From Sungkyunkwania multivorans (GTDB lineage: Bacteria; Bacteroidota; Bacteroidia; Flavobacteriales; Flavobacteriaceae): a stretch of DNA of 64,000 bases. Shown piece by piece: positions 16,063-24,361 of this stretch. The notes beneath the pieces were generated by a model. The model made no database searches and was not told where the DNA came from. It saw nothing but the letters and a program-made list of their open reading frames with translations. Numbering within the stretch: the stretch's first letter is position 1; each line of letters opens with the position of its first letter. The stretch is from positions 310,001 through 374,000 of the forward strand of contig NZ_JBHTJH010000004.1 in NCBI RefSeq assembly GCF_042675645.1, read 5' to 3'. Made by a program: the position numbers and the translations under genes.

Positions 16063-16091
16063 TCTTTTCCGATTGCTAGCGTCGGAAAAGA
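16063..16091 (+). other. Perfect 10-bp hairpin in the leader of the sigma-factor gene
   Basis: TCTTTTCCGA (16063-16072) and TCGGAAAAGA (16082-16091) are perfect inverted complements around a 9-base loop, 23 bases before the ATG. No T-run follows, so it is not an ordinary terminator. It may control translation, stabilise the message or be a protein-binding palindrome. Confidence 0.55.
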
Positions 16092-16114
16092 TATTTCAAA
16101 CCTAACTAGCCAAG

Positions 16115-16654
16115 ATGTTTCAGGTAGACCTGATCGAAAAATGTAAAAGGAACGACCGAAAGGCGCAGCTAAAGTTGTACCGCAAATATTGCGATGCGAT
16201 GTTCTGTGTGGCAAATCGGTTCATGAAAAATACATTTGATGCCGAAGATGTGATGCAAGAAGCTTTTTTGAGAGCATTTCAGAAATTGGATCAATACAAC
16301 GGAGAGGTCGCCTTTGGCGCTTGGTTAAAAAGGATCGTTATCAATAAGAGTATCGACAAATTGAAAGCTAGCAAATACATGATCTCTGTAGATGACATTC
16401 AGTTAGAAGTGGTTGAAGACGACGATTGGACGGTAGATGACCATATTTCTCTCGAGGAGATCAAGGCGGCCATCGATCAACTCCCGGAAAAATATAGATA
16501 TGTGACCATGTTGTATTTGATGGAAGGCTATGACCATCAGGAGATCTCGGAAATATTGAATATCTCTCAAACGGCCTCACGTACTCAATTGATGCGAGGT
16601 AAAGGCAAGTTGAAGGAACTTTTAAAGCATAAGCGAAATGGCACAAGACATTAG
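16115..16654 (+). CDS. ECF RNA polymerase sigma factor
   Basis: This is an extracytoplasmic-function sigma-70 factor of 179 residues. Region 2 (YCDAMFCVANRFMKNTFDAEDVMQEAFLRAFQKL, then GAWLKRIVINKSIDKL) and region 4 (IDQLPEKYRYVTMLYLMEGYDHQEISEILNISQTASRTQLMRGKGKLKELL) are both complete. The next gene, overlapping by 17 bases, encodes a membrane-anchored protein that is the likely anti-sigma factor. The third gene encodes an exported protein. An AAC...CGTC promoter-like pair and a hairpin lie upstream. Confidence 0.95.
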   Translation: MFQVDLIEKCKRNDRKAQLKLYRKYCDAMFCVANRFMKNTFDAEDVMQEAFLRAFQKLDQYNGEVAFGAWLKRIVINKSIDKLKASKYMISVDDIQLEVVEDDDWTVDDHISLEEIKAAIDQLPEKYRYVTMLYLMEGYDHQEISEILNISQTASRTQLMRGKGKLKELLKHKRNGTRH

Positions 16655-17231
16655 AAAGCTATTTAAAGAGGCGCAACATTTAGAAAAGAGTAAGCTTAGC
16701 AAAGAGCACGAGAAGCGTTTTCTGGCAAAGCTAGAGGAAGAACTCCCAGCCGAGACGAAACGATCATTTCGACCGTGGATATCAATGGCAGCCTCGATCG
16801 TGGTGTTGCTTGCCGCTGGGTTTGGTATTTCAAAGTTTTATGAGAAAGAACCGTCTGTGGATGCACAAAAGGTCGTAGAGGTTGATAAGAATGCTTCAAA
16901 TCCTTACGAGATTACACTTGGAAATATCTCTCCGAATCTCAAAAAGGTAGAAGATTATTATGTTGCCAATATCAATTACGAGTTGTCGCAGATAGAGGTT
17001 GATGAAGCGAGCAAACACCTCTTCGATTCCTATATGAAGAAATTGACCGAGCTCAATGACGAGTACGTGCGTCTCAATAAAGAGCTAAACGAGGTTGGGC
17101 CCAATCAGGATAGCATCGATGCGATGATCGATAATCTTCAACTGCGCTTGCAATTGCTTTATCAATTACAAGAAAAATTAAAAGAACTTAAAAAATCAAA
17201 AAATGAACAGTATAATCCAAAGATCAGCTAA
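16638..17231 (+). CDS. Putative anti-sigma factor, single-pass membrane protein
   Basis: The 197-residue protein has a charged cytosolic N-terminal region of about 50 residues (FKEAQHLEKSKLSKEHEKRFLAKLEEEL), one membrane helix (WISMAASIVVLLAAGFGISKF) and a helical C-terminal part that is probably periplasmic (LNDEYVRLNKELNEVGPNQ, then LQLRLQLLYQLQEKLKELKK). I see no zinc HxxxCxxC motif. Layout and overlap with the sigma gene make an anti-sigma role likely, though no family is recognised. It also overlaps the following gene by 29 bases, so the three are translationally coupled. Confidence 0.7.
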   Translation: MAQDIRKLFKEAQHLEKSKLSKEHEKRFLAKLEEELPAETKRSFRPWISMAASIVVLLAAGFGISKFYEKEPSVDAQKVVEVDKNASNPYEITLGNISPNLKKVEDYYVANINYELSQIEVDEASKHLFDSYMKKLTELNDEYVRLNKELNEVGPNQDSIDAMIDNLQLRLQLLYQLQEKLKELKKSKNEQYNPKIS

Positions 17232-18630
17232 TTACTTCATGTTGCTTGTGCTTGCCACCACCATGGTGCAGGCCCAAACACAACGAAGAGAATACAAAGA
17301 GAGCTTTGATGTAAATGACGATGTGGTGATTGACATTAACACCAACCATACCGATATTGAGTTTGAAACGACCAACAGAAACAAGGTGGAGATCGTGGCC
17401 ACCATCGAGGTCGAAGGAGCCACGGAAGAGCAAGTCCAAAGATTTTTCGACAATTGGAAGTTCGAGGCCACTGGAAATAGCTCTAAAGTGAAGATAAATG
17501 CTCAGAAAGGTGCTTTTCAAGTTTATTCCTTTTACGAACAAAATGGTTTTGAATTTCCCGATATCGATTTTGAACCGTTGGTCGTCAAAATTCCAGATAT
17601 CGATATGGAGCCATTCGTTGCAATTCCATCCATTCCTTCTATGCCTCCATTGCCAAGCATGGATTTTACCTTCGACTATGAGGCTTACAAGAAAGATGGG
17701 GATGCATATTTGGAGAAATGGAAGAAGCAATGGAAAGACAACTTTGATGAAGAATGGGAAGAAGAGATGAAAGCTTGGAAAGAGGAAATGGAATCTCGAA
17801 AGGAAGAAATGGCGAAATGGAAAGAGGAACACGCTAAGGAACGTGAGAAATTTAAGGTGGAGCTCAAGAAAGCGCGCGAAGAGCAGCGAGAGGAAATGAA
17901 GAGGGTGCGTGAAGAGATCAAGAAGTCGAGATTAGAAACTCGGGAAAAAATGAAAGAACAGAAACTTAAGCTTAAGTCGAGAGGTCAGAACTATTTTATC
18001 TTTTCTACCGATGAGGATGACAACATCAAAGTGAAGCGAAAGATAAAGATCAAAATGCCCAAAGGCGCCCGGTTAAAGATGAATGTACGTCACGGAGAAG
18101 TGAAATTGGCAGCAAATCTTAAGAACATCAATGCAACCTTGTCTCATACAAGGTTGCTTGCTGATGTGATCGACGGGAAACAAACGATCATCGAAGCCTC
18201 GTACTCACCATTGCAAATTACCAACTGGAACTATGGGCAGCTTAAAGTGAACTATGTGAAAGCGGTTGACCTCAAAAACGTGAACAGTCTAAAACTTTCT
18301 TCGAACTCCTCGGATGTATTTATCGGGAATATTCTCAATAATAGCATCATCAATGGTAGTTTCGGAAAATTGAAAATTGCCAACGTGGCCGACACCTTTA
18401 AGTCGGTGGATATCGTTTTGGATAATACAGATGCATTGGTCTCGTTACCCCAAACTTCCTTTTTGCTATACTACAGCGGTTCTAATTCCAGCATAAAATA
18501 TCCCGATGACCTTAAGGTTGGTACCGAAGAGAATTACAACACGGTCATTGTAAAGGGCTTTAGAGGCAGCAGATCCTCAGACAAGAGTATCAATGTAACG
18601 GCCAATTATAGCGACGTGGTGATGCAGTGA
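17203..18630 (+). CDS. Exported protein with Lys/Glu-rich helical insert (DUF4097-like adhesin layout)
   Basis: A signal peptide (YFMLLVLATTMVQAQ) opens this 475-residue protein. A beta-rich N-terminal part (DVVIDINTNHTDIEFETTNR) follows. Residues about 160-260 are a highly charged, Trp-studded helix (WKKQWKDNFDEEWEEEMKAW, EEQREEMKRVREEIKK), probably a long coiled coil. The end is repeated short beta strands with Asn-rich turns, as in DUF4097/beta-helix proteins (NVNSLKLSSNSSDVFIGN). It closes the sigma/anti-sigma operon and may be the envelope component that this sigma system monitors or controls. ATG 17239 is an alternative start. The long antisense frame at 17224-17832 is a shadow of the charged helix. 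Confidence 0.75.
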   Translation: MNSIIQRSANYFMLLVLATTMVQAQTQRREYKESFDVNDDVVIDINTNHTDIEFETTNRNKVEIVATIEVEGATEEQVQRFFDNWKFEATGNSSKVKINAQKGAFQVYSFYEQNGFEFPDIDFEPLVVKIPDIDMEPFVAIPSIPSMPPLPSMDFTFDYEAYKKDGDAYLEKWKKQWKDNFDEEWEEEMKAWKEEMESRKEEMAKWKEEHAKEREKFKVELKKAREEQREEMKRVREEIKKSRLETREKMKEQKLKLKSRGQNYFIFSTDEDDNIKVKRKIKIKMPKGARLKMNVRHGEVKLAANLKNINATLSHTRLLADVIDGKQTIIEASYSPLQITNWNYGQLKVNYVKAVDLKNVNSLKLSSNSSDVFIGNILNNSIINGSFGKLKIANVADTFKSVDIVLDNTDALVSLPQTSFLLYYSGSNSSIKYPDDLKVGTEENYNTVIVKGFRGSRSSDKSINVTANYSDVVMQ

Positions 18631-18697
18631 TGTTCATTTGGTTGAAAGTTGAAAGTTACGCAATTCTCTTCCCTAAGATCTCACTATGGCTCAATCC

Positions 18698-19369
18698 TTA
18701 CTCTATCACAAAGTCGAAATAGGTTTTAGGAAAGGGTTCTTCCGCCAACGTAAAATGCCACCACTCGGTCGGTAGCGGCTTAAAGCCATTCTTCATCATC
18801 AGATCCCTCAGCAAGCGTTGGTTTTCTCGTTGTTGTTCGGTGATACGCCAACTCAGCGGTCTCGATTCCACACCAAAGAAATCCCATGGGGTTCCCATAT
18901 CCAATTCATCACCATTCCGATCAATTATAGTCAGGTCTACAGTACTTCCTCTAGAGTGACCAGAACGTGTGGAAATATAACCTCTTTTAAAGAGTGTTGG
19001 CTTTGCTTCGTTCGGATAGTATTTATATTTCATCAAAGTGTCATTCCAATCGCGTGCCCAAATCCTAAAATGGTCCACCGCTCGTTGCGGGCGGTAGGCA
19101 TCAAATACCTTCAAGCGCAATCCTTGGGCTTTTAAATTTTCTTGTACACTTTTTAGTTGAATGGCCGCTGCTTTGGTGACGATGCACTTCTCTTCATAGT
19201 AGCCGGCGATGGGCTGCCCCACAAAATTGTCGTTGCCACAGTATCGGATCTCCAATACGATATCGGGAATGATGTCATCGATATAAACAAAGCCTTCCGG
19301 GAGACGATTTTGACATATACTTGTTGAAATAGCGATGAAAAAAGCCAAAAAGGAATGTGCAATTTTCAT
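18698..19369 (-). CDS. D-alanyl-D-alanine dipeptidase (VanX/DdpX-type, M15D)
   Basis: This zinc peptidase family cleaves D-Ala-D-Ala dipeptides in murein turnover. The family pattern is present: LKVFDAYRPQRAVDHF, the first zinc block HSRGSTVDLTIID (His and Asp ligands), MGTPWDFFG, and EWWHFT near the C terminus (catalytic Glu and His ligand). A signal sequence (SFLAFFIAISTSICQ) suggests a periplasmic place. The 223-residue length is normal. In bacteria without van genes around, as here, this is recycling rather than vancomycin resistance. It follows the CBM9 gene by 6 bases, so the two are probably co-transcribed. Confidence 0.92.
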   Translation of the reverse strand: MKIAHSFLAFFIAISTSICQNRLPEGFVYIDDIIPDIVLEIRYCGNDNFVGQPIAGYYEEKCIVTKAAAIQLKSVQENLKAQGLRLKVFDAYRPQRAVDHFRIWARDWNDTLMKYKYYPNEAKPTLFKRGYISTRSGHSRGSTVDLTIIDRNGDELDMGTPWDFFGVESRPLSWRITEQQRENQRLLRDLMMKNGFKPLPTEWWHFTLAEEPFPKTYFDFVIE

Positions 19370-19375
19370 GGAATG

Positions 19376-20110
19376 TCAATCTTTTAATATCAAAGTACTG
19401 AAGATGCTCGCATCGATCCATCCACGGTTCTTATCCTCTCCAGGCACAAATACCGATCCGATGAAATTTTCCCGCTCCGCGCTGGCATCGTTATCACAAT
19501 ATGCGAGCATGAAGCCTATCTTCTTTCCTTCCGATAACATCACTGGGATGTTTTCCTCACCGTCAACATAGCTATCATCAAAGACCTTGATCTTTAGTTC
19601 CCAAAGGGTTATATCATCTTCGGTAACCTTTTTCATAGCTACATGGTCATTGTATAGCCTTCCTTTTTCTTCAATGTCCATGTCCACCACATTGCCATCC
19701 AAAGCAACGTGATAGGCAAAGGCATTGTGCGTGAACTGATGATTTCCACCAGAATTGTCCTCATCGACAAAGATTTCCACACAATCGTCATCCCACCACA
19801 GCGTTAGAGGGTCCTTGTGCTGGTCGAAGAGTTGGTCATCAATAACCTTCACCAGTAAAAAAAGACCATCTTCTGTCCAAGCGAGCTTGTAATTTCCTGT
19901 GAAATCTTCAGGGGTGTAACTTTCACCTAGCCATGTTTGATCCAGGGGCCGCCATGATATATTTTTCCAGCATAAATCATCGGCAATACCATCGATCACC
20001 GGCGCCGTCGCGGCTTTTGAAACTTCAATGATGTCATGGTCGTTCTTTTCACTGCAACTGCAAAGTACTAAGGCGAACAGTATAAAAAGGGTTGGTCGGA
20101 TTTTTTTCAT
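19376..20110 (-). CDS. CBM9-like lipoprotein
   Basis: After a signal ending LVLCSCSE (lipobox) the protein has a single beta-sandwich domain resembling carbohydrate-binding module family 9 and the heme/DOMON-type fold: APVIDGIADDLCWKNISW, YKLAWTEDGLFLLVKVIDDQ, LWWDDDCVEIFVDEDNSGG, NAFAYHV, ITLWELKIKVFDDSY. Such stand-alone lipoproteins are common in Bacteroidota and are predicted to bind glycans or lie near glycan-degrading genes. ATG 20110 is chosen since the signal begins there. Its downstream neighbour is the VanX-type dipeptidase. Confidence 0.82.
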   Translation of the reverse strand: MKKIRPTLFILFALVLCSCSEKNDHDIIEVSKAATAPVIDGIADDLCWKNISWRPLDQTWLGESYTPEDFTGNYKLAWTEDGLFLLVKVIDDQLFDQHKDPLTLWWDDDCVEIFVDEDNSGGNHQFTHNAFAYHVALDGNVVDMDIEEKGRLYNDHVAMKKVTEDDITLWELKIKVFDDSYVDGEENIPVMLSEGKKIGFMLAYCDNDASAERENFIGSVFVPGEDKNRGWIDASIFSTLILKD

Positions 20111-20147
20111 GCTTAAAGATAGCAACTTTTCCTAGTCTAAAACCAAA

Positions 20148-20175
20148 ATAGCCATGGGTTTGAATCCACGGCTAT
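20148..20175 (-). terminator. Hairpin terminator after msrA
   Basis: ATAGCC at 20148-20153 and GGCTAT at 20170-20175 pair, continued by TGG/CCA after one mismatch, and on the minus strand are followed by TTTTGGTTTT. It lies 24 bases past the msrA stop. Confidence 0.75.
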
Positions 20176-20198
20176 AATTATCTATGGCGACGGTATTT

Positions 20199-20873
20199 TT
20201 AATGCGCTTCTTCTTTCAACAACTCAGGATATAACTTCTGAAAACGTTTCAATCTTGGGATGGACACAGATTTTATATAGGGCTGATTCGGATTTCTGCG
20301 CTCATAATCCTGATGATAGTCCTCTGCCTTGTAAAAAGCCTTTAGCGGAACAACCTGAGTGACGATCGGTTTGCTAAAAAGCTTTTCACGCTCTAGCTGA
20401 GCAATATATTCTCTGATGGTCTTTTCTTCTTTTTCGTTCTGGTAAAAAGCAATAGATCGGTATTGTGCACCTCTATCAGGACCTTGACGGTTAAGGGTGG
20501 TTGGGTCGTGACTACCAAAGAACACACGCACCAGGGTTTCAAAACTCACCACCTCCGGATCATAATAAACTTCTACTGCTTCTGCATGCTTGGTACGACC
20601 ATAGGCAACTTCTTCGTAGGTCGGATTTGGTCGTTCTCCGCCGGCATATCCAGAGATGACCTCCTTGACGCCCTTTACGCTTTCAAAAATAGCCTCTACA
20701 CACCAGAAACATCCGCTGGCAAAATAGGCCTTCTCATAGGAAGAAAGGTCTTGGATGGTTTCTTTCTTCGTGACGGCATTGTTTTCTGAGGTTGCTTTCT
20801 CGTTGTTTGAAGTATTCGAAACACAACTTTGGGCAAAAAACAATAAAACAATAAAGGAACTCGCTAACTTCAT
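20199..20873 (-). CDS. msrA: Peptide-methionine (S)-S-oxide reductase, lipoprotein
   Basis: MsrA reduces methionine-S-sulfoxide in oxidised proteins. The catalytic block YFASGCFWCVEAIFESVKGV, then SGYAGG, PTYEEVAYGRTKHAEAVEV, FFGSHDPTTLNRQGPDRG, GAQYRSIAFY and EDYHQDYERRNP are all present. The N terminus is a signal ending LFFAQSCVSN, a lipobox, so the enzyme is probably anchored outside the cytoplasm and repairs envelope proteins. It has its own hairpin terminator, and lies 65 bases after the DUF6249 gene. Confidence 0.96.
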   Translation of the reverse strand: MKLASSFIVLLFFAQSCVSNTSNNEKATSENNAVTKKETIQDLSSYEKAYFASGCFWCVEAIFESVKGVKEVISGYAGGERPNPTYEEVAYGRTKHAEAVEVYYDPEVVSFETLVRVFFGSHDPTTLNRQGPDRGAQYRSIAFYQNEKEEKTIREYIAQLEREKLFSKPIVTQVVPLKAFYKAEDYHQDYERRNPNQPYIKSVSIPRLKRFQKLYPELLKEEAH

Positions 20874-20938
20874 CTTTTTTCTTTTTCAAATTAAGACGAA
20901 AGTTCGTGAATTCCTTACGAAAATTTGGTAAAGAGATG

Positions 20939-21289
20939 TTAATCCTTGATGATCGCCTTGTTGGTTAAGAAATAACCACCCAATAAGCCCAGTCCCGCAC
21001 AAAGGAAAACAATTCCTACTTGAGCTCCTTCCATATGATGGTTGAAGCCTTGAAACGCCGTGAATGCCAATATCAATCCAGAGCCAATTCCAATGATGAT
21101 AGAGGCTAAGTTGATGACGACCACTTTCCATATCTGTGACGGGTTGTTTTTGCGTTTTCCGAAGAAAATATCTGCCTGAGCGCCTTTTTCTATCAGATGC
21201 ATACGCTCTTTGTGTCGCGTGGAAAAATAAAGGTATATGATTCCGAAAAAGGTTCCAAAAATGATTAAAAGTACAATAGCTGCTTCCAT
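20939..21289 (-). CDS. DUF6249-like small membrane protein
   Basis: The 116-residue protein has three hydrophobic helices: IVLLIIFGTFFGIIYLYF at the N terminus, VVINLASIIIGIGSGLILAF in the middle and VGIVFLCAGLGLLGGYFL at the end. A polar loop with RHKERMHLIEKGAQADIFFG follows the first helix. RxxERxxLIEKG is typical of DUF6249, a Bacteroidota family often next to ECF sigma genes. Here a divergent ECF sigma gene starts 196 bases away. Role unknown. Confidence 0.78.
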   Translation of the reverse strand: MEAAIVLLIIFGTFFGIIYLYFSTRHKERMHLIEKGAQADIFFGKRKNNPSQIWKVVVINLASIIIGIGSGLILAFTAFQGFNHHMEGAQVGIVFLCAGLGLLGGYFLTNKAIIKD

Positions 21290-21447
21290 AATTGATTTAA
21301 ATTTATAACTGTTCGTTTTGCCATTATGACGACACCTTTTCTAAATAGGTTACAGGATTTTTGAAAAAAGTGTGGAAAGATGTTCGTGACAATCTTAACT
21401 TTAGGTGGAGGATAGCAACTTTAAGATCAAAAAAAAATGTTTTGGTT

Positions 21448-21473
21448 GTAACCTTGTTTTAAAAACTGGCGTC
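21448..21473 (+). promoter_or_regulatory. Candidate ECF-type promoter of the second sigma operon
   Basis: GTAAC at 21448-21452 and CGTC at 21470-21473 are separated by 17 bases and lie only 12 bases before the ATG at 21485, so the message would have a leader of a few bases. It matches the pair at 16008-16032. Confidence 0.5.
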
Positions 21474-21484
21474 TTATTTTCTGA

Positions 21485-22051
21485 ATGAGCAAACAAACTG
21501 ACCATCTGATCATTGCCGAAGTACGTGCTGGCAATACCAATGCCTATGCGAAACTGGTGACCCAATACCAAGTGATGATATTCACTTTGGCAGTTAGAAT
21601 GCTGAATGATAGAGAAGAGGCCGAAGAGGTGGCTCAGGATGTTTTTGTGAAGGCCTATCAGAAGCTTGGTCATTTTAAAGGACAATCTAAATTCAGTACG
21701 TGGTTGTACCGAATCGCATACAATGCGTGTTTGGATAGGTTGAAGGTCTTGAAAAGGACGGTACGCTCTGAGATTTTGGATGAGGTGAATGAAAGTGATC
21801 TTGGAGAAATTCAGAATGGGCTAAGCCATTTGCTGGCACAAGAGCGCAAGGATATGATCAATTTGGCTCTCAGCAAACTGGAACCGGAAGAATCTGCCAT
21901 TATCACATCGTTCTATTTTGAAGAGCTCTCACTAAGAGAGATCGCAGTAGCATTAAATATTTCAGAGAGCAATGTAAAGGTAAGATTGCATAGAAGTAGG
22001 AAGAAATTATTTGCTATCTTGAAACCAGTAGTGAAAACCGAAATAATTTAA
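21485..22051 (+). CDS. ECF RNA polymerase sigma factor
   Basis: This 188-residue ECF sigma factor is close to the SigW/RpoE group. Region 2 is YQVMIFTLAVRMLNDREEAEEVAQDVFVKAYQKL with KFSTWLYRIAYNACLDRLK, and region 4 is LSKLEPEESAIITSFYFEELSLREIAVALNISESNVKVRLHRSRKKLFAIL. The following gene starts 3 bases after its stop and encodes a small membrane protein, probably its anti-sigma factor. The short leader and AAC...CGTC pair upstream suggest autoregulation. Confidence 0.95.
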   Translation: MSKQTDHLIIAEVRAGNTNAYAKLVTQYQVMIFTLAVRMLNDREEAEEVAQDVFVKAYQKLGHFKGQSKFSTWLYRIAYNACLDRLKVLKRTVRSEILDEVNESDLGEIQNGLSHLLAQERKDMINLALSKLEPEESAIITSFYFEELSLREIAVALNISESNVKVRLHRSRKKLFAILKPVVKTEII

Positions 22052-22054
22052 GAG

Positions 22055-22459
22055 ATGAAGGACGAAAGAGTTTTTGCAGAACACACAAAGCAACTTTTGA
22101 AGGAGGTAGGGGTTGAAAATCCACCTTTTGATTTTGCCGACAAGGTCATGCACAAGATCGAGGCGGTTAAAGAGGTGCAGTCGATTCCTGCGAAGCCGGT
22201 CTTTGGATGGCGAGCGTGGATGGCGGTGGCATCATTCGTTGGCCTGGTAGTGTTCCTGGTGATAAATACTTCGAGCACACTAGCGCTGCCAAGTTTTGTT
22301 TCGGAGGTTGTTGATGGCTGGGAGCTGCCATCAATCAATTTCGCTTTACCTGCTATTGACCTTCCCAATATATTGGTCTATTGCAGTCTGATATTCGGGG
22401 CTTTTGTATTCATTCAGTTTCTCATGATAAAACAGCGACTTGATCGTAGTTTTACTTAG
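22055..22459 (+). CDS. Putative anti-sigma factor, two TM helices
   Basis: The 134-residue protein has a cytosolic start (ERVFAEHTKQLLKEVGVENP, then FDFADKVMHKIEAVKEVQ) and two hydrophobic helices (AWMAVASFVGLVVFLVI and ILVYCSLIFGAFVFIQFLM). The FxFADKVMxKIE pattern is common in small Bacteroidota proteins encoded behind ECF sigma genes. No zinc motif is visible. The role is inferred from the 3-base spacing to the sigma gene. It is convergent with the glycosyltransferase gene. Confidence 0.7.
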   Translation: MKDERVFAEHTKQLLKEVGVENPPFDFADKVMHKIEAVKEVQSIPAKPVFGWRAWMAVASFVGLVVFLVINTSSTLALPSFVSEVVDGWELPSINFALPAIDLPNILVYCSLIFGAFVFIQFLMIKQRLDRSFT

Positions 22460-22476
22460 TGCTTGAAGTGCTGCAT

Positions 22477-23604
22477 TTAAGCTCTCAGCGTATGGGTGAA
22501 TTCGATTAAAGAGGCAACAAAGCGGTGCCAAGAGTATTTTCTCTTTTCTTCTTTTAGGTACATCGTAAAATCGTCGACGCGGTCATTTTCAAAGAAATCG
22601 ATAATAGCTTCGCTGATCGCCGCAGGATTCCTGTCAACAACATATCCTACCTTCCCGTCAGGGATGGTCTCTGCCAAACCACCGACATTGGTGACCAGCA
22701 TGGGTCGTTCAAAGTGATAAGCGATAGGTGTTACACCACTTTGGCTGGCGGTATGATAGGTCTGTGCCACCAGGTCGACCGCAGAAAAGTAGTAAGCGAT
22801 CGTCTCGAAAGGGACGAACTCATCGATGAACATCACTCGATCTTCAATCTCAAATTCGTTCACCAGTTTTCGATAGCGCTGCTGGTCGTCATAAAACTCT
22901 CCGACCACCAAAAGATGAATATCGTTTTTCTTGAGAGCCATATTTCCAAAAGCCTCCAGCAGCATGTCGAGTCCTTTATATTTTCTGATCAGCCCAAAGA
23001 AAAGTACATAATTGGCCGTGATATTCAATCCAAGTTTTTTTCTGGCAGATGGTTTATCAATTTTGGCTCCTAACTGCTCGTTGATCGGATGAGGTGAATA
23101 CAGGATGGGTTTGTTGGTGAATTGCTTTAACTCGTCTCTAACGGTGGTCGAAAGCGTAACGAAGGCATCAAAAGGTCTTAAGAAATATTTGGTGAAGGCA
23201 CGATCACCAAATCGTTTTTCGTGTGGTAACACATTATCTGTGAGTGCGATTTTGATAATGTCCTTGTTCAGTGATCTGGCGATCGTTCCAAAACAAGGTG
23301 CCATAAGGGGAATCCAATATCTTACAATGACCACATCTGGCTGTTCGCTGTTTATTGATTTGGCCACTTTTATCCAGTTGAAGGGGTTTGCCGAATTGAT
23401 CAGCCGCCTTATATCTAGGTCTTTGGGAACTTTTTCTTTGCTGTATTGTGTTTTTCCGGGGAACAAAAAGGAAGGGTACTGCAATCTGAAGGTCACAATG
23501 CTCGTCTGATGTCCGTTTTTGTTCAACGCACGACAAAGGGCTTCATTGGTATCGGCGATACCTCCGCGATAAGGATGTGCAGGACCGAGGATGATGATCT
23601 TCAA
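22477..23604 (-). CDS. Glycosyltransferase family 4
   Basis: This GT-B-fold transferase moves a sugar from a nucleotide donor to an unidentified acceptor. The N-terminal domain starts KIIILGPAHPYRGGIADTNE, a typical opening. The donor-binding half has YVLFFGLIRKYKGLDMLLEA, HLLVVGEFYDDQQRY and the E-x7-E-like block SQSGVTPIAYHFERPMLVTNVGGLAETI. ATG 23646 would add a Cys-rich tail atypical for the family; TTG at 23604, directly before KIIILG, is the better start although it is not ATG. Length about 375 residues. Confidence 0.88.
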   Translation of the reverse strand: MKIIILGPAHPYRGGIADTNEALCRALNKNGHQTSIVTFRLQYPSFLFPGKTQYSKEKVPKDLDIRRLINSANPFNWIKVAKSINSEQPDVVIVRYWIPLMAPCFGTIARSLNKDIIKIALTDNVLPHEKRFGDRAFTKYFLRPFDAFVTLSTTVRDELKQFTNKPILYSPHPINEQLGAKIDKPSARKKLGLNITANYVLFFGLIRKYKGLDMLLEAFGNMALKKNDIHLLVVGEFYDDQQRYRKLVNEFEIEDRVMFIDEFVPFETIAYYFSAVDLVAQTYHTASQSGVTPIAYHFERPMLVTNVGGLAETIPDGKVGYVVDRNPAAISEAIIDFFENDRVDDFTMYLKEEKRKYSWHRFVASLIEFTHTLRA

Positions 23605-23682
23605 TGGATAAATGTTCAGCTTTGCCCTCAAAAATACGCAACACAACCAAAGTGTGGCTATATTTGAAGGAAAAAGACCTCT

Positions 23683-24360
23683 TTGATGTTAGAAAATTTA
23701 TTGAAGGCGTATTCGCAGGAGCGTATTGCTGTGGTTGATGCATCGATCTCGTTTAAAAAGTATGCGCTGGTGGACCTATCTGTTCAGAATGAGAGATTGG
23801 AAAATGTAGACCAATCAGACCCGAAGCAATTTCAAGACTTTTTGGACGCACATTTGACACGAGAAAGGGCAAAGGTTGCCTACGGTGGCTATAATGAAGA
23901 ACGAGGACTCTACGAAAATAGCGAACAGTTTAACAGCACTACTGAAAATGCTAGAAACATTCACCTCGGTATTGATTTTTGGGTAGGGGCGGGGACGCCT
24001 GTTCTGGCTGCTATGGATGGCGAAGTGCATAGTTTTAAAGACAATAACGCCGTAGCTGATTACGGCCCAACCATCATTCTTAAACATCGATTAGAGGATC
24101 AGGTGTTCTATTCACTTTACGGACATCTCTCACGAAGATCCCTTCAGGATATGAACATTGGTAAAATAGTAAAGAAAGGGGATGTTATTGCAACTTTGGG
24201 AACACCTGAGGAGAATGTAAATTACGCACCGCATTTGCATTTTCAACTCATCAAGGATCTGCAGGGGAATAATGGGGACTATCCTGGTGTTTGTAGTAAA
24301 GCTGAGCGGGATTTCTACTTAGCAAATTGCCCTGACCCCAATCTCTTGCTGAAAATTTAA
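23683..24360 (+). CDS. M23-family peptidase (LytM-like)
   Basis: The 225-residue protein holds a zinc endopeptidase domain of family M23, which cuts peptidoglycan cross-links. Motifs are the first zinc block HLGIDFW (H-x3-D), then GTPVLAAMDGEVHSF, YGPTIILKH, YGHLSRRSL and the second block HLHFQL (H-x-H), all complete. No signal peptide or LysM domain is visible. The N-terminal region (FKKYALVDLSVQNERL) is unlike classical LytM enzymes, so the place of action is unclear. Its stop lies 1 base before the convergent next gene. Confidence 0.88.
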   Translation: MMLENLLKAYSQERIAVVDASISFKKYALVDLSVQNERLENVDQSDPKQFQDFLDAHLTRERAKVAYGGYNEERGLYENSEQFNSTTENARNIHLGIDFWVGAGTPVLAAMDGEVHSFKDNNAVADYGPTIILKHRLEDQVFYSLYGHLSRRSLQDMNIGKIVKKGDVIATLGTPEENVNYAPHLHFQLIKDLQGNNGDYPGVCSKAERDFYLANCPDPNLLLKI

Positions 24361-24361
24361 T

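Noticed and set aside
17224..17832. 202-residue antisense ORF
   Set aside because: It mirrors the Lys/Glu-rich helix of the + strand gene; biased codons keep the complementary frame open.
18698..19369. Vancomycin resistance gene cluster
   Set aside because: Only a VanX/DdpX-type dipeptidase is present; no VanH, VanA-type ligase or VanRS neighbours.
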